DNA of 64,000 nucleotides from Lunularia cruciata (lineage: Eukaryota; Streptophyta; Marchantiopsida; Lunulariales; Lunulariaceae): assembly GCA_948567375.1 (NCBI GenBank), contig OX419762.1:27657465-27721464 (forward strand), given 5' to 3'. The stretch's first letter is position 1; each line of letters opens with the position of its first letter. The notes beneath the pieces are model-generated. The model was not told the DNA's origin. It did no database searches and worked only from the letters and a program-made list of their open reading frames with translations. The position numbers and the translations under genes are program-made. Shown in pieces: positions 12,000-21,490 of the stretch.

Positions 12000-13110
12000 G
12001 CTCCTAAAATTTTACTTCAAAGCTTTTGCCTATTGGTTATGAAGTGGTGAAGTTGGTGGTATGACTATCTTGTGAAGATGCCTAGAGCTTAGTTTGCATA
12101 GGGTGGTATACACAAGGTAGGGTGTTATATGCATGGTTGAAGGTCATGCATATATACTAATACCATGGTCTATGCAGACCATGGTATTAGAATATATGTA
12201 GGAATGTCTATGTACACCATGTGCAGACTATGGTATTGTAAACTACGCAGACCATGTGATATCACAGTCTCCATTAAGCACAAATTAGAACATCATTTAT
12301 GAACTATAAGGAGGCAAAATAATTCAGGAATCTGCAGTAATCTTTTGTATGGCTCTCCTATGAGTGCCACATCACCTAATAGATTTCAAGAATGCTTGAT
12401 AAAAAGTTGATCATGTTACTTACAAAACACTACCTTACAAAACTAGTAAGAAATCTCTAGGACCACCGCAACCCAAGAAAACCACCATGTGCTAGAAGTC
12501 CCTAGTCAAAATGTTGAGTATGTAGCTTCTTCAACATCCACATAGAACTTGTAGATTTTATAGGTTAAAAAAAAGATTAAGCAAGGATGTACAATTGTTG
12601 TCATCTTTTGTATTATAGTTATGAAAAATTAATGATCTTGCTTTGAAGTTACCAAGTGAGTGCTCAATCTCCTCTCAATTGGTTTGGATTTTTTACCATT
12701 TGATAAAATAAGTTAACTAATTTTGTTATCTTGGTAACTTCTCAAGCCTAAAAACTGCAGATAAGATATCTGAATAGATTATATTTTTTGGCAAAAAAAT
12801 ATATACATGCAATTGTTTAACTAGCAATAAAATGACAACCCTAAGAAATAATAAATGATAAATGTGTATAATGGATATAGATAATGGTGATAATAGTGTA
12901 TAATGGATATTGAGAAATAAGATTTGAGACAAGTCACATAGTGCACTAGATACTAGTGAGATGGATGGTATACTCTCCAATGATATAAGTGCACAACTAG
13001 ATTCGCTCTAGTGCTACATCCATGCATCTATGGATGGTTGAGTGATCAATATTGGACTATATCTCCATAAGAACTCCAACTCTATATTATGGAGAAAAAG
13101 GCATTGGAAA
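12000..13110. other. AT-rich repeat edge without gene; contains a hairpin
   Basis: Between family V copy 1 and family U copy 2 there is no recognisable coding sequence. At 12110-12260 short phrases of the type GCAGACCATGGTATTAG recur, including a perfect hairpin at 12157-12190. The rest is AT-rich, with an antisense ORF at 12726-12980 that looks random. Confidence 0.5.
12157..12190. repeat. Perfect 15-bp inverted repeat (4-base loop)
   Basis: The arm CTAATACCATGGTCT (12157-12171) is exactly complementary to AGACCATGGTATTAG (12176-12190), with the loop ATGC between them. A further half copy, CAGACTATGGTATT, follows at about 12224. Confidence 0.9.
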
Positions 13111-13121
13111 GCAATGGCTAA

Positions 13122-14384
13122 TCAATCATATGGGTTGGTACTATAAGCCCTAAAACAACCATCTGCCCACTCCAAAGTGATAAACTCAATAGCAAAATGA
13201 GGTTCCATGTGAAATCTAAATAAGGGATCTACCAAGCTTGCACATGATGAGGTCCTAGAATCTGTGATAAGGAGTAAAAGTAGCAGGATGGATAGCACCA
13301 TGAGGATGGTTTGTACTACATGGAAGATATGCACTATCAATATATCACAAAAGCAAAGACCCAAGGTAGTAAATGCATTATAAGGTCTATGGCTGAAATC
13401 TCTCCGATGGTCCTTATACCCATCTAGATCATCAAACAGCCCCATGATGCACTTCATGATGTGTAATTTGGCCAACAATACTTGATCCCACATATCCCAA
13501 AGGAGATGCTCACAATCTACCCTTGTGCTATCTGTCCAAATCAAGACCTCAAAGTGTGACACAAAAAACTCCACAAAACTCTAACTCCTAGGTGGCATAC
13601 ATAGATAAGTGCTCCTCACTCTATAAGGCACCCATCCATGCTATTTTACCAAGGTAGACCATTGGGAGCAAAGACAAGTTGTATCCCAGATACGATCCAA
13701 TGGACAACCAATACCTAATACTAAAATCTTCCTCAGCTTCTCATGAGCATAAAAAAGGCAAGGAATGAACTCTCCAGTAAAACTCATCCTCTGTCTCAAC
13801 CTACCAAGTCTAGAGAGCTCACAAAACAATGTCCTCCTCCTCTTTTCTAGCCAGGAAAGCAACTCCTTGGTCATAAAAAATAGAGGTGAGTGTGCAAGAG
13901 CTTCACAAACTTGTGGTCTCCAAGAAACAATATCCATGTCAAGTGTAAACACATTAGTCTCTTCCCTTGGTATACCAACTATATTTGGATCAGTCAATCT
14001 CTCCATTAACCATGTCTCTCTCCAAACATTAAACAACAAGTCTAACCCACATGTTTGAGACCCTTGATAACCTTCTCTATACCAACGGTTTGAGTCCATG
14101 AGGGTTGATATCTATGCTTTCAGTCTGAGTCAACCTATAATAGTGAAGCCAAGAAAGTCTAGTAAAGCCTTGTGGAAAAAAGCATGTTTCCTCCTCAATG
14201 ATCTCATCTAGTAATCTCTTCTCCTGATCTAGTGAACTCTACGTCTCAACTAACTAAGACTATGTACTCTCCAACCTCTCCATACTGATAGAAAACTCCC
14301 TCATGTAGAACATCTCTTGAATCCTATAAGCCTCAACCATCACCTCATGATGCCTCACTTTGAGTTTAATGTATCCAATCCCTC
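13122..14384 (-). pseudogene. Family U copy 2, 3' half (split by chromovirus B)
   Basis: Two adjacent antisense open stretches, 13641-14099 (152 codons, no recognised motif, rich in Arg and Leu) and 13122-13574 (150 codons), form the C-terminal half of the unrecognised family U protein. The second contains AFTTLGLCFCDILIV. This matches AFTTMGLSLQDILIV at 5225-5270 of copy 1, and the nucleotide phrase AGATATATTGATAGTG in copy 3 (about 52.52 kb). The copy stops exactly at 14384, where chromovirus B begins, and resumes at 26338 after the target-site duplication CCCTC. The long open frames make this the best preserved portion of the family in the window, though no start or complete ORF can be drawn. 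Confidence 0.5.
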
Positions 14385-14472
14385 TGTAAAAGACCAAATC
14401 CGAGGAGAGAAATAGGAGAATAGAAACTCACATTGGGACACTTGAATGAGAGAAAACTCCGAATGCCTAGCA
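14385..14472 (-). repeat. Distal 88 bases of the 3' LTR of chromovirus B
   Basis: This is the outer end of the B LTR (starting TGTAAAAGACC on the plus strand), interrupted after CCTAGCA. The remaining 337 bases are at 20793-21129. The two pieces together give about 425 bases, like the 3' LTR of A. Confidence 0.88.
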
Positions 14473-14897
14473 TGTAAAAGACCAAATCCGAGAAGAGAAA
14501 TAGGAGAATAGAAACTCACATTGGGACACTCAAATGAGAGAAAACTCCAAATGCCTAGCATGAGCTTTAGCTTTGGTATTTATAGGTAGTATACAAGGCC
14601 CTTGAGAAGCTTCTCAAGAAGCTTCTTCAAGCCACTTTCTTAGATTGCAAGCCAAGTTAACTAGGAAGCTTCTCAAGAAGCTTCCTTCTAGAAACCGCCT
14701 ACTTGGCGTGCAAGCTAAGCTAGTTGGAAGCTTCTAGAAGCTTCCTTCTAGAAGTTATTTACTTGAGGTGCAAGCTAAACTAGCCGGAAAGCTTCCCAAG
14801 AAGCTTCCTAGATACTTTTGGAATATTCTAGGCTAATTTGTCTTATGTGCTACTTCGTGAGCCCGACTAACTTCATCGTTAAACTCCATATTGTTAC
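14473..14897 (-). repeat. 3' LTR of chromovirus A (425 bp)
   Basis: It starts TGTAAAAG and ends TGTTACA. On the antisense strand a TATAAATA box lies at 14577-14584. The central part carries repeated palindromic GAAGCTTC modules, including two exact copies of GAAGCTTCTCAAGAAGCTTC at 14606-14625 and 14665-14684. Confidence 0.9.
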
Positions 14898-14909
14898 ATA
14901 TTCCCCCGT
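14898..14909 (-). other. Polypurine tract of chromovirus A
   Basis: On the antisense strand GACGGGGGAATA lies directly before the 3' LTR, the position and composition expected for the plus-strand primer of reverse transcription. B has the equivalent tract (GGTGGGGGAATA) at 21130-21141. Confidence 0.75.
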
Positions 14910-15214
14910 CGCTAGTTAGTGACGTCCTTGTTGCCAGTGAAGCTTCAAATTCCTGGATGGCCATTTGTGCATTTTGGAGGTGAGAAAGAAGTTCCCATGA
15001 GGTGTCATGAAGGGGATACCCTTTATAAAGGACCTTGGACTCTGTATGTTGACAACAGCCTCGTTGAATATGGCAACGCACAAGGATACGATCAACTTCG
15101 TACTCCTCATGATCATTGATAGGGATAGGAAGAGGGGGAGGTTGGACTCAAGAGGAAAAGGAAGAGGAGTTAGGAATAAAGAGTTTCAAGTTGGAAATAT
15201 GAAAGACAGGATGG
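14905..15214 (-). pseudogene. Chromodomain end of chromovirus A pol
   Basis: The antisense frame reads SKVLYKGYPLHDTSWELLSH and then an acidic tail with FEASLATRTSLTSDGG. The KGYP...(A/S)TWE signature is that of the chromodomain that follows integrase in chromoviruses and is thought to direct insertion to particular chromatin. B has the more canonical version, with LWKGYPLHDATWEPLSHL at about 21200-21270. The expected Trp of WKGYP is Tyr here. The segment is separated from the integrase by the solo LTR at 15220-15954. Confidence 0.75.
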
Positions 15215-15219
15215 ATACA

Positions 15220-15954
15220 TGTAATACCAAGGGTTAACCATATGATCTAGATGTGAAATTTGGTTTGGTACCATCTAGAATGATGTTATACATGATGGTC
15301 AAAATATATCAGATAGAAGTATCACCAAAAGAGTACTTCTACTAATAGGGTAGAAACCGAAATAGACTTGAGAACCTTAGAACCAATAGCTAGACATATG
15401 ATTTAAATGTGAGAATTGGTTTGGTAACATCTGGAAGGATGTTACACATGATGGACTAAACAGATCAGAAAGAGGTATCACCAAAAGGGGACTTCTACTA
15501 ATAGAGTAGGAATCGAAATATGCCAGAAATCTTTGAAGGTAATTTTGGAGGCCTAAACGGATGAATTAGGCCTCGAAAATGTGTAAATAAATTCTCCAAC
15601 GGAGAAAAGGCTGGCCTTCCCTCCCCCCTGCTTTGTCTCGTTGAGAACTTTCCAACGGTACCTTACGTGATTATGAGATTCCTACAGGAAGATTCTCTAA
15701 AAGATTCCCTCCAATCAGAGCTTGTTTGACCAACCAGATAGGACCTAGACCAGATAGGTCATCCATCCAAGTAAGTAATCCAAGGGTGGAGCTTGCTTAA
15801 ATGTCACCTATTTGTGTCCCTAATCCTATGGTGGAGCTTCCTTGGAGGAGATCCTGTTTGTCTATATAATAAAGAGAAGGTGCTCCCTTGGAGCATCAAA
15901 TGTTTGAGTGTGCAATCTGTGTTTTCTCTCTTCTCTTGTCCTTAGAGTATTACA
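15220..15954 (+). mobile_element. Solo LTR, family W copy 3, inside chromovirus A
   Basis: It begins TGTAATACC, ends ATTACA and is flanked by ATACA (15215-15219) and ATACG (15955-15959), a 5-base duplication with one mismatch. It interrupts sequence that is continuous in B at about 21440-21460. It is 735 bases long because a 156-base unit is duplicated in tandem (15239-15394 and 15395-15550). Subtracting one unit gives about 579 bases, the size of the other W copies. The TATATAATAAAG box is at about 15864. Confidence 0.82.
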
Positions 15955-17165
15955 ATACGCATGTGAAAAGCCAATGCAAGTCGATAAGCAACAAGAGAGA
16001 CAATTTGGGTGATCTCAAAGGGTCCTATCCAATTAGGGGCAAGTTTACAAACTTGGGTATCAATTGGGAGAGGGAGGTTTCTAGAGGATAACATGACTTT
16101 ATCACCAATTTCAAAGGTGAGATCACAACGATGGTGGTCTGTATATTGTTGTTGGCGGTTCTGAGCAACAAGGAAGTGAGACTTGGCTTGTTGGAGAGAT
16201 TGGGATATAGTGGTCAAGAATGTGGAAGTATGAGGAACTTGAGATGGAGAGGGAGCAAGAACAGAATCTGGAACAAGCAGATCTTGGCCAAAATTGAGAA
16301 AGAATGGAGAAAATTTGGTGCTTGCCTGTTTGGAATTGTTGTAGGCAAATTCTACAGCTGCAAGACATTCATCCCAATCGGTAGGTGGATATTGACAAAA
16401 GCACGCAACATATCCTCCAATGTATGATTTGCATGTTTGGTTTGTCCATCAGTTTGAGAATGATAGGCCATGGACAAAGCAAGCTTGGAAGAGTGCTTGC
16501 CAAAACTTCCCAATAAATTGAGGATCACGGTCAGAGATGAGTACATGTGGCATCCCATGATGCTTGAAGACATTGTTGAAGTAGATTTGCACTAAGGTTG
16601 GAGCATCCACGATATCACAGGTTGGTGCCAAGTGGATTTGCTTACTAAGCTTATCTACAAACACCACGATTGCGGTGTGTCCTTGTTTTGTCTTTGGCAA
16701 GGATGTGATGAGATCCAAGCTCACATGTTCCTAGTGAGCGGATGGAACAGCGAGTGGTTGAAGGAGTCCACTCAGCTTTTGGTTGTTGGTCTTGTTACGT
16801 TGGTAGCTCTGATACAATCGGACAAATTCTCAAACATCTTGTGTCATGTTGGGCCACCACCATTGACATTAGAGGGTACTCAAGATCTTGTCCACACCTA
16901 TGTGACCCACGATGGGTAAATCATGGGCTTCATGAAGATGCACAAGTCAAAGATCACCTTTAGCTAGAACATAGATCCGGTCCTCATGGAATAAAAGGCC
17001 CTCCTTGATGGAGAAGGTGTTGTACTCCTTATTGCATGCCGTAAGGTGACCATGTACCATTTGGAAGAAGAGATCTTGGTGTAGAGCTGACTGAAACTTG
17101 TTTTGGACCTTGGAGTCAACTGACACCGTTGAAATTGCCGTTGTGATGAGAGGAAGAGACTTCAA
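15955..17165 (-). pseudogene. Integrase of chromovirus A, inactive
   Basis: Integrase would insert the cDNA into the chromosome. Antisense order is an N-terminal zinc-binding region (16947-17165 and onward), a catalytic core (16449-16724) with SLDLITSLPKTKQGHTAIVV and LISDRDPQF, a continuing frame with SQTDGQTKHANHTLEDML (16352-16573), and a C-terminal GPF-type module (15942-16217) with GDKVMLSSRNLPLP and PNWIGPFEI. The third catalytic acid, normally the Glu of QTE, is Lys here. The same position in B is Glu. Frames change between the core and the QTK segment, and between the zinc region and the core. The W solo LTR cuts the end. Confidence 0.82.
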
Positions 17166-17169
17166 ATGA

Positions 17170-18738
17170 GATCATCGTGATAAAGCATCAGGGTTGACAT
17201 GGAACCGACCTGGTTTGTACTCAAGTTTGATATCATACAATTAGAGTTATTCCTCCCATTGATGATGTTGACTCTTCATGTGTTCTAAGTGTAAGGTCTG
17301 CAACAACGGTTTGTGATCAGTTTGCATGATCACTTGTTTCCCCAAGAGGTAATGCCTCCATACCTTGGTGGTGTATACCATTGCAAGTTGTTCTCGATCT
17401 CAAGCAGAGTAGTTTTGTTCAACCGTATTGAGTTGGCAAGACACAAAGGTAATGAGATGGAGTCCATCTGGGAATTCTTGTTACAACACGACTCAAATTG
17501 CAAAGTTAGAAGCATCAAAATCAACCACACATGGTAGTTGAGGATCATATAATTGAAGATATGTCTTGAAGACACCATATGCTTCAACTTTTGGAAGGCT
17601 TCTTCATGCTCGGTGGTCCATTGGAAACTCAAGTTCTTTCCCAAGAGGTCAGTCAATGGTATAGCCACATGAGCATAATAATGGATGAACTGTCGGTAAA
17701 AACTGTCCAATCCATTGAATGCTCGTACTTTTGTAGCATCATTTGGGGTAGGCCAATCAGTACTGGTCTTGATTTTCTCTTCTTCCATCTTGATCCCCTC
17801 TGATGAGATCTTATGACCAAGAAGGTAACCTCCTTCTGCCAAAAGGAACACTTTGACTTCTTGCAGTAAAATTTCCATTGTTGTAGTCATCTTAGGACTT
17901 CTTGCACATGATTCACGTGTTCTGCCTCTTTCTTACTATAAATTAAGATATCATCCAAGAACACCACCACGGAATGATCCAATAGTCCATCCAACACCCA
18001 ATGCATCTGATCCATGAAGACTGTAGGGGCATTAGTGAGTTCGAAAGGTAGAACTCTCCACTCAAAATGCCCATATCTTGTACGAAAGGCAGTCTTTTGC
18101 ACATCCTCTCTCTCAATGGGAATTTACCAATAGCCGTTGCAAGGATCCAACTTGGAAAATAAGCGTGCTCCACTTAGTTGATCAAGCAAGTCATCAATCC
18201 AAGGCAAGGGATATGCATTCTTCATGGTTTGCTTATTGAGCCCACGATAATCAATACAGAAACAAAGTCCTCCATCCTTCTTTGGAACAAATAGTACCGG
18301 TGCTCCCCAAGGAGAGGTACTATGTCGTATGAAGTCCTTCTCCAACAACTTTGTAAGTGTTGTTTGCAATTCCTCCAACTCCTTTGGTGAGAGCCGATAG
18401 ATCGGTCTACTCACTAGAGTACTCCCTAGCAATAACTCAATCTTGAAGGGCATACCTCGATTGGAGGGTAATCCCTTTGGCAGATCATCCAAAAATACGT
18501 CTGCAAACTCCTTAAATATCCGATCAACCATTGCTTGATGAGGCTCTTGGTCCTCCACAGATTGTTCTTGTGCAATATGCTTGATCCACACCACAAATAT
18601 AGACTTATCTTCCTCCAAAGCTTGCTCTATGGCTGCTTTACTAATAAACTTCCCTTCTAGGGACTCATCTCCCTTCCAAGCTTGCTCCATGGTTGCCTTT
18701 TTGGCAAACTTCACATCTTGGGACTCCACTTCCTTCAA
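17170..18738 (-). pseudogene. Reverse transcriptase-RNase H of chromovirus A, inactive
   Basis: The antisense frame at 18124-18738 carries the N-terminal RT motifs [15 protein letters not shown] and [12 protein letters not shown], then ends in a stop after LDPCNGYW where B reads [10 protein letters not shown]. The frame resumes at 17887-18102 with FEWRVLPF and the polymerase site [14 protein letters not shown]. The connection and RNase H region (17330-17890) keeps LDSFYRQFI and FQWTTEHEEAF, but the catalytic VDFDAS block of RNase H is lost to frameshift (it is readable in B at about 23020). About 200 bases down to the integrase contain further stops. Confidence 0.85.
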
Positions 18739-18824
18739 GGTTTTCTCTATGGCTACCTTCTCGACAAACTTCCCATCTTGGGACTGATTATTCTTAGATG
18801 TCTTACTCAGAGGTGCCAGACAAC

Positions 18825-19220
18825 CTAATCAGAAATTCCTACCTTGATGTTGTACTTGAATTTGGCATCGGGTCCAATCAAATTGAACCTATGATGTTCA
18901 AGCCAAGGTAGACCTAGAATGATATCATAGTGTAGAGGTGCCACTACAAACCTCATACATTCCAAATGCTCCTTCCCAATCTTGAAGGTAACAAGATGCC
19001 AGGTGCGGAATGCAAAACCCTTTCTACCATCCGCCATCATCAAACTACTTCCAATCAGTGGCTTGATAGGAAAACCCATTTCCTTTGCTACTTGCATAGA
19101 CATGCAATTCTTTGAACTTCTAGAATCAACCAAAATCTTACAACCCCAATTAGATATCATACCTTGCAAGTGAAGCAAACTTGCATAGGTTGAGCCTTCA
19201 AACCCATTGGAACTAATCAA
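18825..19220 (-). pseudogene. Retropepsin-like protease of chromovirus A, active site altered
   Basis: A 131-codon antisense frame contains GCKILVDSRSSKNCMSMQ, where an aspartic protease needs D-S/T-G. B has ILVDSGSSKN in the same place. The flank at residues 50-115 (SLMMADGRKGFAFRTWHLVT and DIILGLPWLEHH) fits the flap and the hydrophobic-hydrophobic-Gly motif of retropepsins. The Gly-to-Arg change should abolish activity. Confidence 0.82.
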
Positions 19221-19289
19221 GCTCCCAATAGGCGGCTTGAAATCTCCTATTGGGATTCCTCATTTCCCTGATCATTTCACTCCATGACC

Positions 19290-20165
19290 TCCACTTGGGC
19301 AACTTGTCAAGGTTGCTATTCTTGAGTGGACATTCAACAATGCGATACCCCAATTGGCGATAATAAAAACAACCACCATTTTGTCGCAATTTCTCTCTAC
19401 TACTATGCCAAGTAGTCTTTGTTGAATGGCATCAATCTCCATGGGTGCTGGCTCCTCCACTTGTGTGTAGTGTATTGGTAGGCTCTATGGAGGTTGAGGT
19501 CAAGACCAAGTTGTTGCCACCAAGGAATCAAAACGTTTGGCCAACCGCATGGCTTCCTCCAAGTGTTGTGGCTCTTGCATGGTTACCTCTTATTTGGTTC
19601 TTGCCTTCAAGCCCCTCACAAATTGATCCAAAGCTTCACCTTCCAATATATATGGAATTTGCATGATAGTGTTTTGGAACTATGTGATGTAACTTCTTAC
19701 AGAACCAATTTGTTTCAACTTTGCCAACTTATCCCATGCAGCTCATGTGGCATTTATAGCTTGGAACCGACTAATTATTGTGCTCTTGAATTCTGCCCAT
19801 GTCAAGATTGGTGCAACAATTTGTCATTCTGCTTGCTCTACTTGGAATCTCCACCATAGCTTTGCTACTCCATCCAGTTGGCTAGAAGCCAAGAGAGTTT
19901 TTTTTTGCTCATCTTGTAGATTGGTAGCTTCAAAATAATGTTCACAGTCAAACACAAAATTCTCCACTGCACCCGGAAGATTCTTGCCTTCAAATACCTT
20001 GGGTTCAAGGAATCTGATCCAATCTTCTCCTTCTTGAATTGGTACTCTCTCCACCTGCTCTTGTCGTCAAAGATCTCATTCATCCAACAATCAAGTAAGG
20101 TGCTCGATTTGTTGCTGCATAGCAAGGATAACATCGGGTATTGCCGCCATGGTTGCTACTCTATC
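19290..20165 (-). pseudogene. Gag and zinc knuckle of chromovirus A, broken
   Basis: The antisense start MAAIPDVILAMQQQIEHL (near 20150) soon meets stops also present in B. The frame resumes at 19824-20054 with RFLEPKVFEGKNLPGAVENF and LWWRFQVEQAE, typical of the retrotransposon gag domain, followed by further broken gag sequence. The nucleic-acid-binding zinc knuckle near 19330-19400 reads CFYYRQLGYRIVEC: the second Cys and the His of CX2CX4HX4C are both Tyr. B keeps CFYCCYLRHRIAKC there. Confidence 0.8.
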
Positions 20166-20404
20166 ACACCATTCCCAATCTATCTAATTTATTAACACAT
20201 AGAAACAACAAGTCCACCGTTCTCCATAAGTTACAACCAGAAGCACCAAGGGTTCCTCAAATATGGTGATCATGTGCAGAAAATCTTGTCCAAAGTGCGA
20301 GGTGATGAATTATGTGAAAAAATGCTTGGGTAGTATTTGGACGCAAAAATCCCAATGGTTTGGTGGAAATGGATTTGGTGGTCCAAAATTCCATCCATCC
20401 CATT

Positions 20405-20420
20405 CCTGCTCTGATACCAA
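20405..20420 (-). other. Primer-binding site of chromovirus A (initiator tRNA-Met)
   Basis: The antisense strand reads TTGGTATCAGAGCAGG directly after the 5' LTR. TGGTATCAGAGC is complementary to the 3' end of plant initiator tRNA-Met, the usual primer for plant Ty3/gypsy elements. The same site is present for B at 25912-25926. Confidence 0.88.
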
Positions 20421-20787
20421 TGTAAAAGATAGAATCCGAGGAGAGAAATAGGAGAATGGAAACTCACATTGGGACACTCAAATGAGAGAAAACTTGGAAT
20501 GTCTAACATGAACTTTGGCTTTGGTATTTATAGGTAGCATACAAGGCCCTTGAGAAGTTTCTCAAGATGCTTCCTTCTAGAAGCCATCTACTTGGCGTGC
20601 AAACTAAGCTAGTTGGAAGCTTCTAGAAGCTTCCTTCTAGAAGCTACTTACTTGAGGTGCAAGCTAAGCTAGCCGAGAAGCTTCCCAAGAAGCTTCCTAG
20701 ATACTTTTGGAATATTCTAGGCTAATTTATCTTATGTGCTACTTCGTGAGCCCAACTAACTTCGTCGCTAAACTCCATATTGTTACA
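20421..20787 (-). repeat. 5' LTR of chromovirus A (367 bp, internal deletion)
   Basis: It starts TGTAAAAGA and ends TGTTACA, with an antisense TATAAATA box at 20525-20532 that would drive the element. Compared with the 3' LTR it lacks about 58 bases at about 20561-20580. In the 3' LTR these lie between two copies of the 20-base module at 14606 and 14665, so the loss probably arose by recombination between the repeats. Confidence 0.9.
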
Positions 20788-21129
20788 TAGCATGAGCTTT
20801 GGCTTTGGTATATACAGATAGCATACAAGGCCCTTGAGAAGCTTCTCAAGATGGTTCCTTGTGCTAATTTCTTAGAGTGCAAGCCAAGTTAACTAGGAAG
20901 CTTCTCAAGAAGCTTCATTCTAGAAATTGTCTACTTGGCGTGCAAGCTAAGCTAGTTTTTAGCTTCTAAAAACTTCCTTCTAGAAGCCACCTGCTTGGGG
21001 TGCAAGTTAACTAGTATGGAAGCTTCTCGAGAAGCTTCCTAGATGCTTTTGGAATATTCTAGGCAAATTTGGCTTATTCCTTACTTCATTAGCCTTACTA
21101 GCTACATCGCTAAACTCCATACTATTACA
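20788..21129 (-). repeat. Proximal part of the 3' LTR of chromovirus B, after the duplicated TAGCA
   Basis: It continues the B LTR from TGAGCTTTGGC (20793) to ACTATTACA (21129). Bases 20788-20792 are the second copy of the TAGCA duplication made by insertion of A. The TATA region has decayed to GGTATATACAG, unlike the intact 5' LTR. Confidence 0.87.
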
Positions 21130-21405
21130 TATTCCCCCACCGCTAGTTGGTGACGTCCTCGTTGCCATTGAAGCTTCAAACTCTTGGATGGCCATTTATG
21201 CATTCTAAAGGTGAGAAAGAGGTTCCCATGTGGCATCATGAAGGGGATACCCTTTCCAAAGAACCTTGTACTCCATATGTTGGCGGCATCCTTGTTGGAC
21301 GTGCAAAGATACAATAAACTTTGTACTCCTCATGATCATTGATAGGGATTGGGGGAGGAGGAGGAGGTTAGACTCAAGAGGAGAAAGAAGAGGGATTATG
21401 AACAA
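21130..21405 (-). pseudogene. Polypurine tract and chromodomain of chromovirus B
   Basis: The antisense frame reads MEYKVLWKGYPLHDATWEPL, a good chromodomain core with the aromatic Trp of WKGYP and the ATWE motif, then continues to the polypurine tract GGTGGGGGAATA at 21130-21141. The preceding linker (SLHVQQGCRQH) joins it to integrase with a frame change. The chromodomain marks this as a chromovirus. The LTR and primer site agree, but I cannot assign a named clade (Tekay, Reina, Galadriel or CRM) without a tree. Confidence 0.8.
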
Positions 21406-21490
21406 ATGGTTTCAACTTGGAAACATGAAAGATAGGATGGATGCACATATGAGGAGGCAAAGCAAGTCAATAAGCAACAAAAGAAACGAT

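Larger units (their letters stand above)
14473..20787 (-). mobile_element. Chromovirus A: full-length element inserted in the LTR of B (TSD TAGCA)
   Basis: LTRs at 14473-14897 and 20421-20787 enclose a gag-pol-chromodomain body in antisense. A perfect TAGCA duplication (14468-14472 and 20788-20792) lies within sequence that is continuous in the intact LTR of B (CCTAGCATGAGC at about 26010). A was therefore inserted into B. The element itself is interrupted by a solo W LTR at 15220-15954. By eye its two LTRs differ at about 25-30 of some 365 aligned positions, so the insertion is not recent. The RT, protease, zinc knuckle and integrase are each damaged. Confidence 0.9.

Noticed and set aside
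16131..16963. Plus-strand ORFs within chromoviruses A and B
   Set aside because: They lie antisense to integrase, RT, protease and gag, whose motifs are clear on the minus strand.
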